This document shows, piece by piece, positions 1-11,757 of a stretch of DNA of 64,000 nucleotides (positions within the stretch are counted from its first letter, which is position 1; every line of letters begins with the position of its first letter). A program made the translations under genes and the position numbers. The notes below the pieces were generated by a model. The model was not told the origin of the DNA. It saw nothing but the letters and a program-made list of their open reading frames with translations, and made no database searches. Source of the stretch: Stenogyne calaminthoides (lineage: Eukaryota > Streptophyta > Magnoliopsida > Lamiales > Lamiaceae); assembly GCA_037126765.1 (NCBI GenBank), contig JBBCBC010000032.1, forward strand, positions 744,001-808,000. Direction: 5' to 3'.

Positions 1-829
1 AGATCTGAACTTCTTCTCACCTCTGAGCAAATAAAAGAGCAACAGGATCAGATCAAGAGAAGAAAGGTCATGGAAGATGCTCTCTGAAGGAAGAAGTTGC
101 GTGAAGCAGGAGGTCTGGACAGAGCCTTTAGAAGGAAGCAGAAGAAGAAGGATGTTGTGACCGGTGCAGAATCTGATGACAAGTGGATTGAACGAGCCTT
201 TCCTGCCAGCATGGATGATATACTTATTTGCAGGGAGGATCTTCACAAAACCATGGAGGATCATAAAGACTGATTGGTTATGTGATGTCTTTATGATACA
301 ACGAGTACCAGAAGAGAAAGATGATATGTTATTTGACGAAATCTTTCTGGACTGGCTGGAAGCGAAATATCTAACTTTCTATCAAGAGGTCATGAAAGAA
401 GGACAGATTATGACGTTGAGACCTTCTGCTCCCAGATATGAATTCCTGATGCCTCCTCTGAAAAGAAACAAATACGATCCAGTTGCGTTCAGACAAGCTT
501 ATATCGATGCACTGGAAAGAGGAAACATAATTAAGGAAAATCGCCAGAAGGAAGTACTCAAGAGGATGTACGACATATTTCAAGTTCCTGAAGGCATGAG
601 GGACAAAAAGTAAGCAGAAGACTGACTCTTAGGACATAATGTTAGCTAATACTTTTGCAAATCATTTATGTACTTGTAAGATACAAATCTATCAATGGAA
701 TGAGTTACCTATTTTCTGATCCTAAGACATCATCTCAATGTCTTCTGATTTTTGTCTCTTATCTTTACTTTCTTTCTGCTTATCCATTTTTCTGATTTAT
801 TGTTTTAGTTCCATCAAAAAGGGGGAAAT
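1..829 (+). pseudogene. 3' internal region of a SIRE-like Copia element with a broken downstream ORF
   Basis: This stretch lies directly upstream of a polypurine tract (AAAAAGGGGGAAA, 816-828) and an LTR, so it is the 3' end of a retrotransposon internal region. Two reading frames carry charged, K/R/E-rich protein: frame 1 from base 1 (stop at 85-87, then open again to about 272) and frame 2 from there to a stop at 611-613. I read this as one ORF with a nonsense change near 85 and a frameshift near 272. I recognise no reverse transcriptase, integrase or RNase H motif in it. SIRE-type Copia elements often carry an extra ORF between pol and the 3' LTR, and that is the likeliest identity (inference). 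The 5' part of the element is outside the window. Confidence 0.6.
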
Positions 830-2233
830 TGTTGGGAAATTTAGGATTTTGATGGAAGTTCTAAAACAGGTTGTAATAGGACCAGTCTGACCTGTTAGCT
901 GACTGATGATCTAGATATCAGATTAGGATGACCACCTGAGATGTATAGACAACTGATGTAACAAGATAGGTCACATATTGAGGGGGAACTCAATATGTAT
1001 AGGTTCGGAAGATCAGAAGACCTACATCAGAAAGGGAGAAGTTAAGTCTGCAAGTTGTGCTAAGACAACCTGCATCAGAAGACTCAATCAGGTAGACTGA
1101 TCAGCTTGAACTGATCAGGTCAGCTCTTATATGGTATTCACAAAAAGGACACCAAGACATATAACACAAGCATCAGACACGAAGAATGTCAACCTAAGTT
1201 GGTAAATCAAACACTGAATAAGTGTACTTGATAACCAATGAGAGCAAGACACGTATGTACGGAGCTGACATTGCAGGACGAGGTGTTAAAGGGTCCAACG
1301 CTAGAAAGGACAAGCTTGCATGCTTTCGGCCATGCCGCCTCTACACACATCAAATCGGACCTGCAAACCTACCTAAAATAGAACAAAATTCGAATTGCTC
1401 TCCAACGGCTAGTTCGATTTCATGTCTATATATATGGGATCAAACCTTCATAGTAAGGTTACGGAAATTATCATCAAGCTCAAGCTATAAAGATTTCCGC
1501 AGGAAGAACACAAACTCAAGATTTATTCTTAAGTGTTCATCCCATTGTTCTTAGCATATAATACTTATCCTCCAGCCTTAGGCTACTTAGAAGATATGAT
1601 AGAATTCCAGTTGGAACATTACAAATCTTATACCAAAACAAAAGTTAGGTTAAGTTTGTTATAACAAGATTTCAGTCTAGGGTTTCTAGATCTGATCTTT
1701 GGGATTGGTTGAGTGAGAAATCGTGAAACATCTGTTGGTTGTACTGTGTTGGACTAACACATTAAACTAAGTCCAGTTGGTTAGGTGCCCCTGCTGATAG
1801 GGAAGAGTGGACGTAGGACAAGTTTTCCGAACCACTATAAATCTGTGTGCATTTATCTTGCTTTACACTCAACTGCACACTACCTGTTATCTGCATGCAT
1901 ATTCCATCTGGTTCAGATTAGCATCAAGTTACTTAACTGATCAACTCGACACCTTAGTCATCTGATCTTAAAACAGATAGCACCGGAATCTATTTGAGTA
2001 AAACTGGTTTTCACACGGGTTAACTAATCTTCCGCACCATCAGTTAAACTGATAGACGCCGAACTGATCTGGTTCATACAGATCAGTAAGTCGGATATCA
2101 GTCCATACTGATTCATACCGCACTCTGATTAGACATACTTGCATATCACACCTGATCCACAAAAAAATTTGGAAGTCTATTCACCCCTCCTCTCTAGACT
2201 TCCACCCTCACTGAAACCCGTTCGGGAGCTACA
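830..2233 (+). repeat. 3' LTR of SIRE-like Copia element
   Basis: It begins TGTTGGGAAATTTAGG immediately after the polypurine tract and ends TTCGGGAGCTACA. The ends match those of the solo LTR at 36680-38362 (minus strand): TGTTGGGATATTTTAG at the start and ATCGGGACCATCA at the end. The two also share a block beginning CATCTGTTGG (about 1729-1845 here, 36880-36990 reversed). A candidate TATA box, CTATATATAT, lies at about 1425-1434. Length is about 1.4 kb. The 5-bp TSD cannot be tested because the other end is outside the window. Confidence 0.75.
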
Positions 2234-3100
2234 CTACCTTATATAATAAATTTCCTTAATTTATTTATAATTTGATCCATCAACAATTTGAAAATCATTG
2301 AATGGTATCTACGCCTATAAAACCCATAATTATTATGATACTCATATAAGCTTATAACTTAAGCTTTGATGGATCACTTTAATTAGATCTCTTTAAAATA
2401 ACTATACACATTTAATTTGACACGAGGAAACCTAATATGTTGGATATTTCCAACATAAAATTAAAGAGAGAAAATGTGGAAGGAAATGAGAATCTCACTG
2501 TCTCACATTAGATTTGTAAGAGGAAAATGACACCTTATAAGTAGACCTATACCATGAAAAATTAATAATTGACTAAGTTTACATACTGATGCTTTGATTA
2601 ACCCTAAAGAATTTATTACCACGCGTCACAATTAGTTGCATTAAGCACTTTAGAGGTGCATTTTGCACGTACGCTGAAATGGGTTAGCGTACCGCGTCGA
2701 TTCAGACGCATCTGGTCGGACTCGATCAAACATCCAGTATTCAATCGATCCGAAAAGCTGCAATCTTCCATCATAGGGCATCACTAACTCTTTAACCATT
2801 ATAAACTAACCCTTAGTTTATATTTCCAAATTGCACAAAGCAATCAGTATATACAAAAGGATTCTAGCAATTCAATGAGCTGTCAAAAGAAAATCGGATA
2901 AAATCATGGAAAAGCGTGATCATGTTGAGAATAAAATTGGATGATGCATAGTGCACTTTTCGCTTGACGCAGTTGGTAGTGCAAAGAGGATAAAAACGCA
3001 TCTTTTTTATTGGCTTTTTACATTGTGATTTAAGATTTTTTTTCTTTTTGAATCACTAGGTGTACATGTCCAGAAATGTTCTCCGGCCTTTTTTGATATG
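2234..3100. other. AT-rich intergenic DNA, no gene seen
   Basis: I see no coding ORF, RNA gene or clear repeat boundary here. A slightly GC-richer patch at about 2620-2760 has no recognisable coding content. Confidence 0.6.
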
Positions 3101-3306
3101 AACGCATTTGTGTGAGGCGGTCTTACGATAAAATTGAGTATAATTTGAGCATTAGCGTTTTAATATTTTGGGAGAAATTGGTGTAATTTGTGGTACATTG
3201 AGATTGAGTATAATTTGAGCATTAACGTTTTAATATTTTGAGAGGAATGAGTGTAATTTGTGTTAATTTGTACCTCGTTTTATGTATAAGACTGTGTCAT
3301 TTTTGT
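3101..3306 (+). repeat. Dispersed repeat family A, copy 1, with internal duplication
   Basis: It begins TGTGAGGCGGTCTTACGATA and ends near TATAAGACTGTGTCAT. The same outline recurs at 3766-3910 and 11309-11448: a GTGAGA-type start, a middle GAGTATAATTTGAGCAT and an ATGAGACTGT-type end. Here the middle (GATTGAGTATAATTTGAGC to GTGTAATTTGTG) is present twice in tandem. The ends are roughly inverted, so this is probably a small MITE. Confidence 0.6.
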
Positions 3307-3524
3307 TTTTTTCTTATTGATAAGCAGATAAATGTTATCCACTTTAATTGCAGATGATAAAGTTAGTAAATTAAGGTGGAGGGGAGGAGCAGCTGCCTTG
3401 AAGTTATAGTATTATCTCTTAACTTTGCATATATGTATTTAGAAATTGAAGTTCAAAAAATTTAAACTACAAAATTACTAAGTTAAAAATATATACTTCG
3501 ATATCATATGGTAGCAAAACTAAT

Positions 3525-3648
3525 AAAATAGTTGATCTAAAAAAACAAAGTGTAGAATTTGACCAAAATAAAAATAAAAAAGGCCCTATAAAATAGTTGA
3601 TCTAAAAAAACAAAGTGTAGAATTAGACCAAAAAAAAAAAAAAAGGCC
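3525..3648. repeat. Two-copy tandem duplication, about 62 bp
   Basis: The block AAAATAGTTGATCTAAAAAA, followed by CAAAGTGTAGAATT and an A-rich run ending in AAGGCC, occurs twice in direct order with few differences. Confidence 0.75.
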
Positions 3649-3765
3649 AGAGCCCGTAGAGTAGATTTAATGTGAACCGAATTTATATAATCTCAACTTT
3701 TTTTTTTCAATGTCACTATCATATATACAACATATCACTATTTAAATATGAGTATTAATTTTTTT

Positions 3766-3910
3766 AGACGCACTTGCGTGAGATGATCTCATGGTAAGAT
3801 AGAGTATAATTTGAACATGTTATTTTAACACTTTAAAAGAGATGAATCTTAATGTGTCTTAATTTATACCCCGTCACATATATGAGACTGTCGCATAGGA
3901 GCTTTTGTCT
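3766..3910 (+). repeat. Dispersed repeat family A, copy 2
   Basis: It starts AGACGCACTTGCGTGAGATG, has the GAGTATAATTTGAACAT middle and ends ATATGAGACTGTCGCATAGG. It is nearly colinear with the copy at 11309-11448. No convincing TSD was seen. Confidence 0.6.
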
Positions 3911-4813
3911 TTTAACTCTTTTTCATTAAACGTTAATTGATCCATTATACACTCCATCTCATGATCACACGAGCATTTTTCATGAGCTAATTTTTATTTA
4001 TTCTTTTGAAGGGTTTTTCATGAGCTAATTGATCAAGTTGTTATTAAATAAATATTGTACTTGCTAATATTACTTATCTACGGACTCTCATTATATGTAC
4101 GTTTAATTGTATACGCAAAAGAGTAATATTATCACAAGAAAATGTAAATAAAAAGGGTTACATTGGACCCAAGGATTTAAATGACCTAAAAGCTAAAAAG
4201 CCCACGAAGAGATAAAAAGGGTCTAGGACCGATCAGAAATTTTATTTTTTTATTTAACAACTCCTCCTTATTCTCTCTATATTAGACTCGAGTCTCCTTG
4301 GTCGCTCAAGGGTCAAGGGTGTATGGTTTTTGTTTTCGAAAATGTCAATATTATAAATCCTCAATTTTCCCCACGACTCGAATTCATAACCTCATCGTCA
4401 TTAACAATTTGAATTATTCCATCTCATCAAGGTCGTATGACTTTTGATGTCACTTTGACCTTATAATTAACATTAACATTAATTTGGAGAAAAACTTAAA
4501 TAATCGCCGGATTTGACGATTTAATTCTAGAGAACCCGGATAAGCGATTCACTAGTTTGATAAGTGTTATGATAATTCAATTTTTTAAATTTCATTACGA
4601 TAATAATATGATAAAAAAATAAAGGCCTAACAAAGATTGGTGGCAGACAGTATCCGAGTTAAAAAAACATGGTGAGGAACATTTTTTATATTTTAAGTGG
4701 TCCATAGCGGAAAAAATACTTCATATAAGGAATTGACAAAATATTATTCTAACATAATTTAGTATAAAAACTTCAAAATAATTAAAAACATTACACCTAA
4801 AGACTAGATTTTA
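3911..4813. other. AT-rich intergenic DNA, no gene seen
   Basis: Only low-complexity AT-rich sequence. A 14-bp direct repeat (TTTTCATGAGCTAA) occurs at about 3976 and 4015. Confidence 0.55.
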
Positions 4814-5230
4814 TATGCATCAGGTGCACAATGTATTTCATAGTGTATTTTAAAAATTTGCAACTTACTGGATTAAGATTTGTGATATGTTTATTACACG
4901 GATCGTTCAATTATGGTTTTACAAATACATGTAAATTGCACATTTTTTATGTAATAAGTAATACTCCCTCCGTCCCAAAAGACTTAACACATTTTTTTTT
5001 TTGGTCTGTCCCAAAAGACTTTGCACACCAAAAAATGGACACACTATTCTTCACTTATAATCTTACAACACACACTTATTACCCCCCTTACATACTTACT
5101 ACCCCATAAAACAACTTTTCTTAATTTCTGCACCGAAAAGTTGGCGCAGAGTCTTCCGGGACGAAGGGAGTAAGTTTTAGTCCAACAAATTGCAAATTTA
5201 TAACACACGTACGATACACATTGTACACAG
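4814..5230. mobile_element. Palindromic 'GGTGCAC' MITE interrupted by a Stowaway element
   Basis: The left end (ATGCATCAGGTGCACAATG, then CATAGTGTATTTTA) matches the left arms of elements at 30784-30970 and 9301-9473. The right end (ATACACATTGTACAC) is roughly its inverse. A complete Stowaway-like element sits inside at 4964-5170, so the older MITE was split by the younger one. Confidence 0.55.
4964..5170. mobile_element. Stowaway-like (Tc1/mariner) MITE
   Basis: Terminal inverted repeats CTCCCTCCGTCCCAAAAGAC and its inverse (GTCTTCCGGGACGAAGGGAG) are flanked by TA on both sides (4962-4963 and 5171-5172). The CTCCCTCCGTCCC tip and TA TSD are diagnostic of Stowaway MITEs. Length is 207 bp, with no coding capacity. 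Confidence 0.9.
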
Positions 5231-6425
5231 GAAATCCATTCAAGCCTAATTAAAAGCGTATAAAAGGTTCTTGGATAGTCCTATATAAACTATCTCACGA
5301 ATATTCTCATCCCCTAAAACCGTTGTATATTTGACACACGTACACAAGACCTAAATCATCTAATGTTTTCTTAATCATAATATGATTAAGCGTAGCTCCA
5401 TCTTGTAAATTTTATCATGTTCTCACACAAATCTTTGTCAAAAAAAATTGTATATATGAATAAGTATCTTTAATTCAATATTGCAAAGTTAAAAATTAAA
5501 AAAACACTAATATATATAAAAGAGGCACTCTACTTAAGCAATATTACACGTGTAATATCAGCATATTTAGAGAGAGTGCGGAAAATTCACGGACCCTTCG
5601 TGGGTGAACTCGAGTCTTTTAACAAATAAAATAACACGCTTAAAACAAAAAAGTTGCTTACAAAATTAATTTTTCAATAAAAATAGTTTTGTCCTTAAAT
5701 AGTAAGAATTATATACGACATTCCTAAATATTTTTCTAATCATATAACTAAGCATGTGTTAATTCCTCAAATTATCGACAAATTAAAAAATTACCTAATT
5801 TGCGTATAAATATTACATTTTCATATCCAATTTATTGTAGGTAACTTGATCAAGAATGAAGACATGCATATTATGAGAATAAGTGAAGGATCACCATAAA
5901 TGAGTGATTGGACAAAAACACTATTAATAGAGCAGTACAATAAAATAATCTCCGTAATACAAGGAGAGGGAATCGCAAGATAATTAAAAAAAAAGATATT
6001 TACCAAAGATATCTACATAATTCAAAATTCAAATATAACTATCCAAAGTTATCTCTATTACATGTTACACATACCCTGAACATGATATGAAATGAAAAAA
6101 TTTAGATTGCGAGTTTATTGCTATGTCGCCTAGAGATACTACAATTAAAATTGTTCTTAATTCCCAGAAAGTAGAAGAAAAACTTATAGAATATACATAT
6201 TATATTATAATTATAATAATCAAATACCAAGTCATGCAATGTGCATAAGTATCCAATACTGTTATGTGAATATGTACAATGATACATCCCCCCAAATCAA
6301 ACGAAAATATTTCGTTGATCAGACTTAAAATTACCGACTTAATATTCGTCTAATAAGACCCACTAATTAACCGTTTCAACCAATTCTTCAACTTTGCTGT
6401 TCAGCCAAAGTAGCAAGAAAATTAA
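5231..6425. other. AT-rich intergenic DNA downstream of the DUF761 gene
   Basis: Short ORFs here are low-complexity and match no family I know. The part next to 6425 should hold the 3' UTR and polyadenylation site of the minus-strand gene. Confidence 0.55.
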
Positions 6426-6980
6426 TTAAACTGTTTTATGATAAATATCATGAAGTTTCTTCCACGATTCCTCTCTCTGCATCTTCAGCTGCTTGTAAAA
6501 GTTGCCAATAAACATCTCAGCCTTTTCGAACAATAATTCCTCCTCAACTTCTTCTCTCTCTTCTTTTTCTCTCTCCTCTTCATTATGACAGCTGGCATCT
6601 TCTTCATCTCCGCCTTCGATGAAGAAGATGCTCGGAGATGTTGGCGGAGTTTTAACAACTCCGCCAACATTAATCTTATCCGCGCAACGCTTTTCCACAA
6701 CTTTATTATCAGTATCAGCTGGGATGATACTGGTATTTGTTTTTTGTTCATTGTGGTTGTCAGCAGCAGAAAAGTCGGAGAAGGCGAATTTGTTGTTTTG
6801 AGGCGACGAGTCGAGGAAAAAGGAAAGAAGGCCGGATTCGGCGCCGACTAGGAGAATGAGAATGTTGAGGATGAAGTAGAGATATTTGGATCGGTGAGAT
6901 GTGGATAAAAGGGGTGTTGTTATCAGGAGTGAAGCTATTACCAAAAGCTTCAACATCTGAGATTTGTTCACTTTCTCCAT
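6426..6980 (-). CDS. Small membrane protein with DUF761-type C-terminus
   Basis: A single-exon ORF of 184 residues, and the only host ORF in the window that looks intact. The N-terminus has a hydrophobic segment at about residues 10-27 and a second at about 33-55, which suggests membrane insertion. The middle (about 60-125) is polar. An acidic, Glu-rich stretch (about 125-150) leads into a C-terminal block containing AEMFIGNFYKQLKMQREES, the pattern of the plant DUF761 family (FI..F..Q...QR.ES). The biochemical function of that family is unknown, and I propose none. The start is the first Met of the frame. A TATA box lies about 90 bases upstream on the same strand. A short direct/inverted GC-richer motif near 6620-6670 falls inside the ORF. 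Neighbours are repeats only. Confidence 0.8.
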   Translation of the reverse strand: MEKVNKSQMLKLLVIASLLITTPLLSTSHRSKYLYFILNILILLVGAESGLLSFFLDSSPQNNKFAFSDFSAADNHNEQKTNTSIIPADTDNKVVEKRCADKINVGGVVKTPPTSPSIFFIEGGDEEDASCHNEEEREKEEREEVEEELLFEKAEMFIGNFYKQLKMQREESWKKLHDIYHKTV

Positions 6981-7070
6981 CTGATCAGATGATACTGCGA
7001 GAATAAAATAGTGGGGAGAGAGAGGATGAAGTGCACCACGTTGTGGAGGGGCCTATTTAATGTGCGGACA

Positions 7071-7080
7071 TATATATAGG
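7071..7080 (-). promoter_or_regulatory. Putative TATA box of the DUF761 gene
   Basis: On the minus strand this reads CCTATATATA, about 90 bases upstream of the ATG at 6980, leaving room for a 5' UTR of about 60 bases. A weaker alternative (TTAAATAGG) lies at 7052-7060. Confidence 0.5.
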
Positions 7081-8028
7081 GGAGGTTTTGTGTGATGGCC
7101 GTGTTTATCCTCTTGTACCAAAATATTTTGTGAGAAAGGAACGGAAAATTGCCCCACCTGGCTCGTTGGACCCTCAGCCGAGCAGGTTGTTAGTCGAAGA
7201 ATGTGTCCAAACAGCAGGCAATTGTATGAGAGAATCAACACGATTCAATCCACAGGACAAAATCCCATAATATTTCAATGAAAATTTTGTCCCACAGGGG
7301 TTCGAACATCCATCAACAAAATATTTATGTTTATAAATGTTATAGTATTAGTTTATAAGAGTATATCTATAAGTAAATGAATGTTATGATATTATTATGA
7401 ATTCAATTTCATACACTGAATTAGTTTCATAGGAGAATTAGTTTTTCAAATGGTATTACCACTCCATCTCATTTTGCTTGTCATTTTATGATACTTCACA
7501 CTATTTAAAAATTTTCACTTATTAATAATAAATATATATATGTAATACATCATTTTTACCATTTAATGGCATATTATTATAAGAGCAAATACAAGGGCAA
7601 AATTATATATTTCATTTTATTTTCCTACATCAGTGCAAAATAAATAATTATTTTGAAAAAAAAATCTTCTTCTTTGAAAAGACAAATAAAATGGGATAGA
7701 GTGAGCAATTGTTTAACTGAACTATATTAGTTAATTTCATTAAATATTATTAATTATTTCACTGAATAGTATTAATTATTTTCATTAAATAATATTCATT
7801 GCGCTCTAAATGCACCGTTCAAAAAAGCCTCGCTCTTAAAATTATTCAGATAATTTGAAATATAATTTTGGTATTTAGTAAATACAAGATGATCTTATAT
7901 TTAAATTATTATAATATTTAATAATAATTCTTAACTTCATTTATAAATTTAAGTTTGAAAATATTTTTTAATTTGTAAATGAGTTTTGTAAAATATATAG
8001 ATTTTCATAAATGAATAACATTACTCTT
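7081..8028. other. Promoter-distal and intergenic DNA, no gene seen
   Basis: 7090-7270 is GC-richer than its surroundings and may be promoter DNA of the minus-strand gene. From 7270 on it is AT-rich with ATTATT-type simple runs. Confidence 0.5.
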
Positions 8029-8230
8029 GTGAATCATGTCTATACATTAACTCTATTGATTTTATGTGCAAAAATTATCACTGTCATGCACAAAAACTTT
8101 AAAAAGTTTAAACGTATAAAATATTTTTTAAACAACGACATTTTTTGTGCATAATATTAATAATTTTTATACATAAAATTGATACTAATAAAAATTGTGT
8201 TCACCATAAATTCTAATGTACACAAATTTT
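8029..8230. repeat. Dispersed repeat family B ('ATTATCATTGTTATGCA'), copy 1
   Basis: It starts TTGTGAATCATGTCTATACA and ends TTGTGTTCACCATAAATTC. Inside are repeated ATTATCACTGTCATGCA- and CATAATATTAATAATTTT-type units. It is colinear with the better preserved element at 31483-31699. Confidence 0.55.
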
Positions 8231-8322
8231 TATCTACATAAATTTAACATATTAGGACTTTAATAGACAATTCTGAATTGTAATTGTAATGGTTTTAATT
8301 TATGTGCAATCTGAATCGGATT

Positions 8323-8343
8323 TTTATATATATATATATATAT
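8323..8343. repeat. (AT)n microsatellite
   Basis: A run of about ten AT units. Similar short AT runs occur at about 11603-11621 and 29731-29749. Confidence 0.9.
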
Positions 8344-9300
8344 TTTGGTAATATTCAACCCACAAAGTAAGTACAAGCTTGTGGAATTTGAATCCTATGT
8401 GGTGCAATAAATTTATCTGAGTCTACTGCACTACACATCACATGATCCAAATCCGAGCTTGTGCGCTGAAGAGATTGTGTATTTTATTTTGAGAATTATC
8501 TGATTTTATAAATTTTCTGGCGTGTATGTTTGGTGGGCCATGTAGGGAGAGCGTTTGTGAAATGTTGTCGGTAAGATAGATTGGAGAGTTGAAGGAGTTG
8601 GGATAAGTGGACTCAAATTTGTACAAAGATGAATCAATGCCAAAGTATCGGTATCGCACATTTACACGGAGGGGAAAAAACCAGCGGATGTAATTGTATA
8701 AGTCATGCGCACAATGGATTTCGAACCCATCATATTTCAGACTTCCACATTAATCTAATCTTAACTTAAATAATTTCATGTCATCTTATCTTGAAGTCTG
8801 AACTTGAAGTTCGTTTATATAATTCATTAAAAAAATTCATCATTTGTGAGATGATCGAGTTGTTATTTAGACCGTCAATTAAATTATGGAGAGGATTTAG
8901 TAGGCCCAACAAATATATAAATTAATATGGATGGAGTTGTTGCCAACGAGGTTTGAATCAAGAACGTAAATGTGAGTCAAAGATTCTAATACCGTAAAAA
9001 AATTACATTTTATTTAAAACTTCGAACTCGTAGAGAAGTCGGGATTAATTCATTTATATACCAACACCACCGAGCATGCACCTACAATAATATACGCATA
9101 TGATAGAGATAGTACTAAATGATTTCTTGACTATGAAAATTTAGAAAAAGGAAAAGACAAGGTTGTTTTTTTGAAACACATGAGAGTTTACTTTCTTTTT
9201 TTTTTACCGGAATCCCGGCCCTAAGCTTATTTTCTTAAAACAAAAGGCAGTTTTAAGAAAAATCTTTTTGCTTTAGATAGAAATATATTGATAATATTTT
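8344..9300. other. Intergenic DNA, no gene recognised
   Basis: 8440-8670 is less AT-rich than its surroundings, but its short ORFs resemble no known protein. The rest is AT-rich. Confidence 0.5.
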
Positions 9301-9473
9301 GTATGCATCAGATGCACCGTACAATTTAAGTGTATTTTTTAAACATGCAATTTGTTTCAGTGAGTTAAAATTGTAAGTTTCAATACAAACAAGTTTCAAG
9401 TCTCAGTAACACAAATTTCATATTTGAAAAACCCATTTAAATTGTACGATTCAACTAAGGCACATGAAATCTA
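9301..9473. repeat. Palindromic 'GGTGCAC' MITE, second copy
   Basis: The left arm GATGCACCGTACAATTTAAG is inverted at the right end (CATTTAAATTGTACGATTC). It is related to 4814-5230 and 30784-30970. No clean TSD was identified. Confidence 0.55.
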
Positions 9474-10288
9474 CTCAAATATATTTTCTTGAAACAGAAA
9501 GTAGTGCAATTAGAATCACTCTTTTTTTAGACGGTCTCGCGGGAAATAATTAAAATAGATAACAAAAAGTATAGACAAAAACGTATATAGACTTGGTTCA
9601 TGCTATAAAACTTATTTTTAATTCATGATATTTGACCCTACCCAGGGCATAATCGGGTCAAGTTTAGTGGTTTAGAAAAATATATTGGAAATGAGTTAAA
9701 TTAGTCAAATAATTAAATTCATAGCATATATCTGGTTTATGGGTGACCAACTCAGAAATATAAGCTAAACATAAATATTGGTTTATAGGTAAATGACAAG
9801 AAGATGGAAATATAATTAAAATTCCTATTACACAAGAATTTGTCTTATAAATCATGTATTGCATTTATTACGGCTTTTACCAAATGTGCAAGAGCTAAGA
9901 AGCTAAAATAGGATTGAGATAATGGGTAATTTTGATGGATTACAGTTATACGCATGGAAGAGTCTACTCCAATATCCTTTCTTGGTTGGTGCCTACATAA
10001 TCTATTCTTAAAGACTTAAACTAGTGCAGGATCACCATTGCTTGATGGAAACTTGTCTTCTTGTGGTTTTTAAAGGCAGTGTATTGAATTGCATGAATTG
10101 TAGGCAGTTAGAGAGGTAGGTAAGGTAGCCAAGCAAGTTGTGGTGACAAGAGGAACTCCAGCCAGTCCCAGTTGCGAGTTGGTCCATCCCCCAACATCTA
10201 CCCAATCTCCCCAACTTGCCCATTCAATTCAATCAACATTATGGGAATTAATCCAATATAAAAAATAAATAAAAAAAGAAAAAAAAAT
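9474..10288. other. Intergenic DNA with a GC-richer island at 10022-10223
   Basis: Mostly AT-rich. The island at 10022-10223 stands out in composition and holds a 63-codon minus-strand ORF. I recognise no protein family in any frame and no convincing microRNA hairpin. Confidence 0.45.
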
Positions 10289-10460
10289 TGTGTAAACCCA
10301 TATTTACATGAACTCTATTTTTTTATCATTGTTATGTATAAAAATTATAAATGTTACGTATAAAAACTATCAATGTTATAAACAAAAATTAATATTGTTT
10401 GAAAAATAAAGCATTTGTTAAATAGTGATAGTTTTTAAACATAACAATGATAGAGTTTAT
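10289..10460. repeat. Dispersed repeat family B, copy 2
   Basis: It contains ACATGAACTCTATTTTTTTA, then several TTATGTATAAAAATTAT units, and ends with the inverse GATAGAGTTTATAT. It matches the plan of 31483-31699. Confidence 0.55.
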
Positions 10461-10735
10461 ATATAAAGCTTGTTAAGTGTTACTGAAAGAAATTGTTTTG
10501 ATGCGGACCATCACTTGTTAGATTAAATTTGTAGTTATCTACGCAATGACTTACATTAGGGTTGTAGAAGTTAAAAATCGTTAGACGAGCGGTTTTTGGT
10601 TGTTTAATACAAAACTCGCTCGCAAAAACGTATGTAAAACTCAAATGTGCATAAGATTGGTGGACGGATGGAGTATTATTTATTAAATATTAGTGATTTT
10701 TTACACTAATCCAAGTCGGGACTGTAAAAAATATA

Positions 10736-10998
10736 TTCCCTATGTCCCATTGTAATTGTCTCGCTTTCCGTTTATGGATGTCCCACTATAACTTTCTCAT
10801 TCCATAAATTGAAAAAGTAACACTTCACTACTCTACATTTTTATCTCCAATAAAGCAAAAAGGTCCATCATTTAATATATATCACTCCTCATTTTTCATC
10901 CACAAAAAAGTACAAATGTGCACCAACTAATATTTTAATATTATTTCTTTAATCATTCAACCAAAAGAAATGAGATAATTACAATAGGATGGAGAGAG
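10736..10998. mobile_element. Stowaway-like MITE (diverged tips)
   Basis: The left end TTCCCTATGTCCCATTGTAA and the right end TTACAATAGGATGGAGAGAG are imperfect inverted repeats flanked by TA (10734-10735 and 10999-11000). Length is 263 bp. Confidence 0.8.
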
Positions 10999-11210
10999 TA
11001 TTATTTTAGATAATTTATGAATTTATCTAGTATTAACTTTTAGGAGGTTCTACTATATAATATTGGTTCAAGTTATGGATGGCAAGTGATGGGTTTGGCC
11101 CGTTTATACACCCTCCATCCCAAGATAGTTATGCATCGGGCTTCCAATTGATACCATTAAATTTATCAAGTTCACGTGAACTTTTTTTAAGTATCATTAT
11201 CATATATATG

Positions 11211-11757
11211 CATGGACGACCCTACGTTGGGGCCAAGGGGGTCACTCCCCCCACCCCCCCCCCCCCGGCCCAACTTGAATTTTTCATATATATATATTTA
11301 TATAATTAAGACACTCTTGTGTGAGATGATCTCATGGTGAAACGGAGCATATTGTGTATTAACGTTTTAATATTTTGAAAGGATATGTGTTATTTGTGTT
11401 AGGTTATACCCTATCTCATGTATGAAATTATCTCATACGAGTTTTTGTCTTTATTAATTATTTATTGTTAACTTGACGAGGTTAAAGTTTTTGATTAATT
11501 TCAAAGTATGTCTTATTTTCCCATATAAATTTTCTTATTATCCTTTTGATGAGGAAGGGTAGCGAAATAGAGAAATAAATATATGTAATTCACATTTTAA
11601 ATATATATATATATATATATAAATGTATAATGACTCCGTTAATATAAAAATATTTAGTCCAAATAATTTTCATAAATATATAAAAAAAATCGAAAGTGCA
11701 TTTAACACTATGTTATAAATTGGGCCCCCCTCGGTAAAATTTCTGGGTCCGTCCCTG
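11211..11757. mobile_element. Non-autonomous hAT-like element
   Basis: The right tip, read inward, is CAGGGACGGACCCAGAAATT; the left tip is CATGGACGACCCTACG. The flanking 8-mers are TATATATG (11203-11210) and TATATACG (11758-11765), a 7/8 match as expected for a hAT TSD. It has a poly-C run near 11260 and a copy of repeat family A inside, and no transposase. Confidence 0.75.
11309..11448 (+). repeat. Dispersed repeat family A, copy 3, nested in the hAT-like element
   Basis: It starts AGACACTCTTGTGTGAGATG and ends GAAATTATCTCATACGAG. It is colinear with 3766-3910. Confidence 0.6.

Noticed and set aside
1222..1554. 110-codon plus-strand open frame
   Set aside because: It lies within the SIRE-family LTR around its TATA box. 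No conserved protein features.
10022..10223. miR169-like precursor suggested by GTAGCCAAGCAAG
   Set aside because: Too many mismatches to the mature miRNA, and no convincing hairpin arm.
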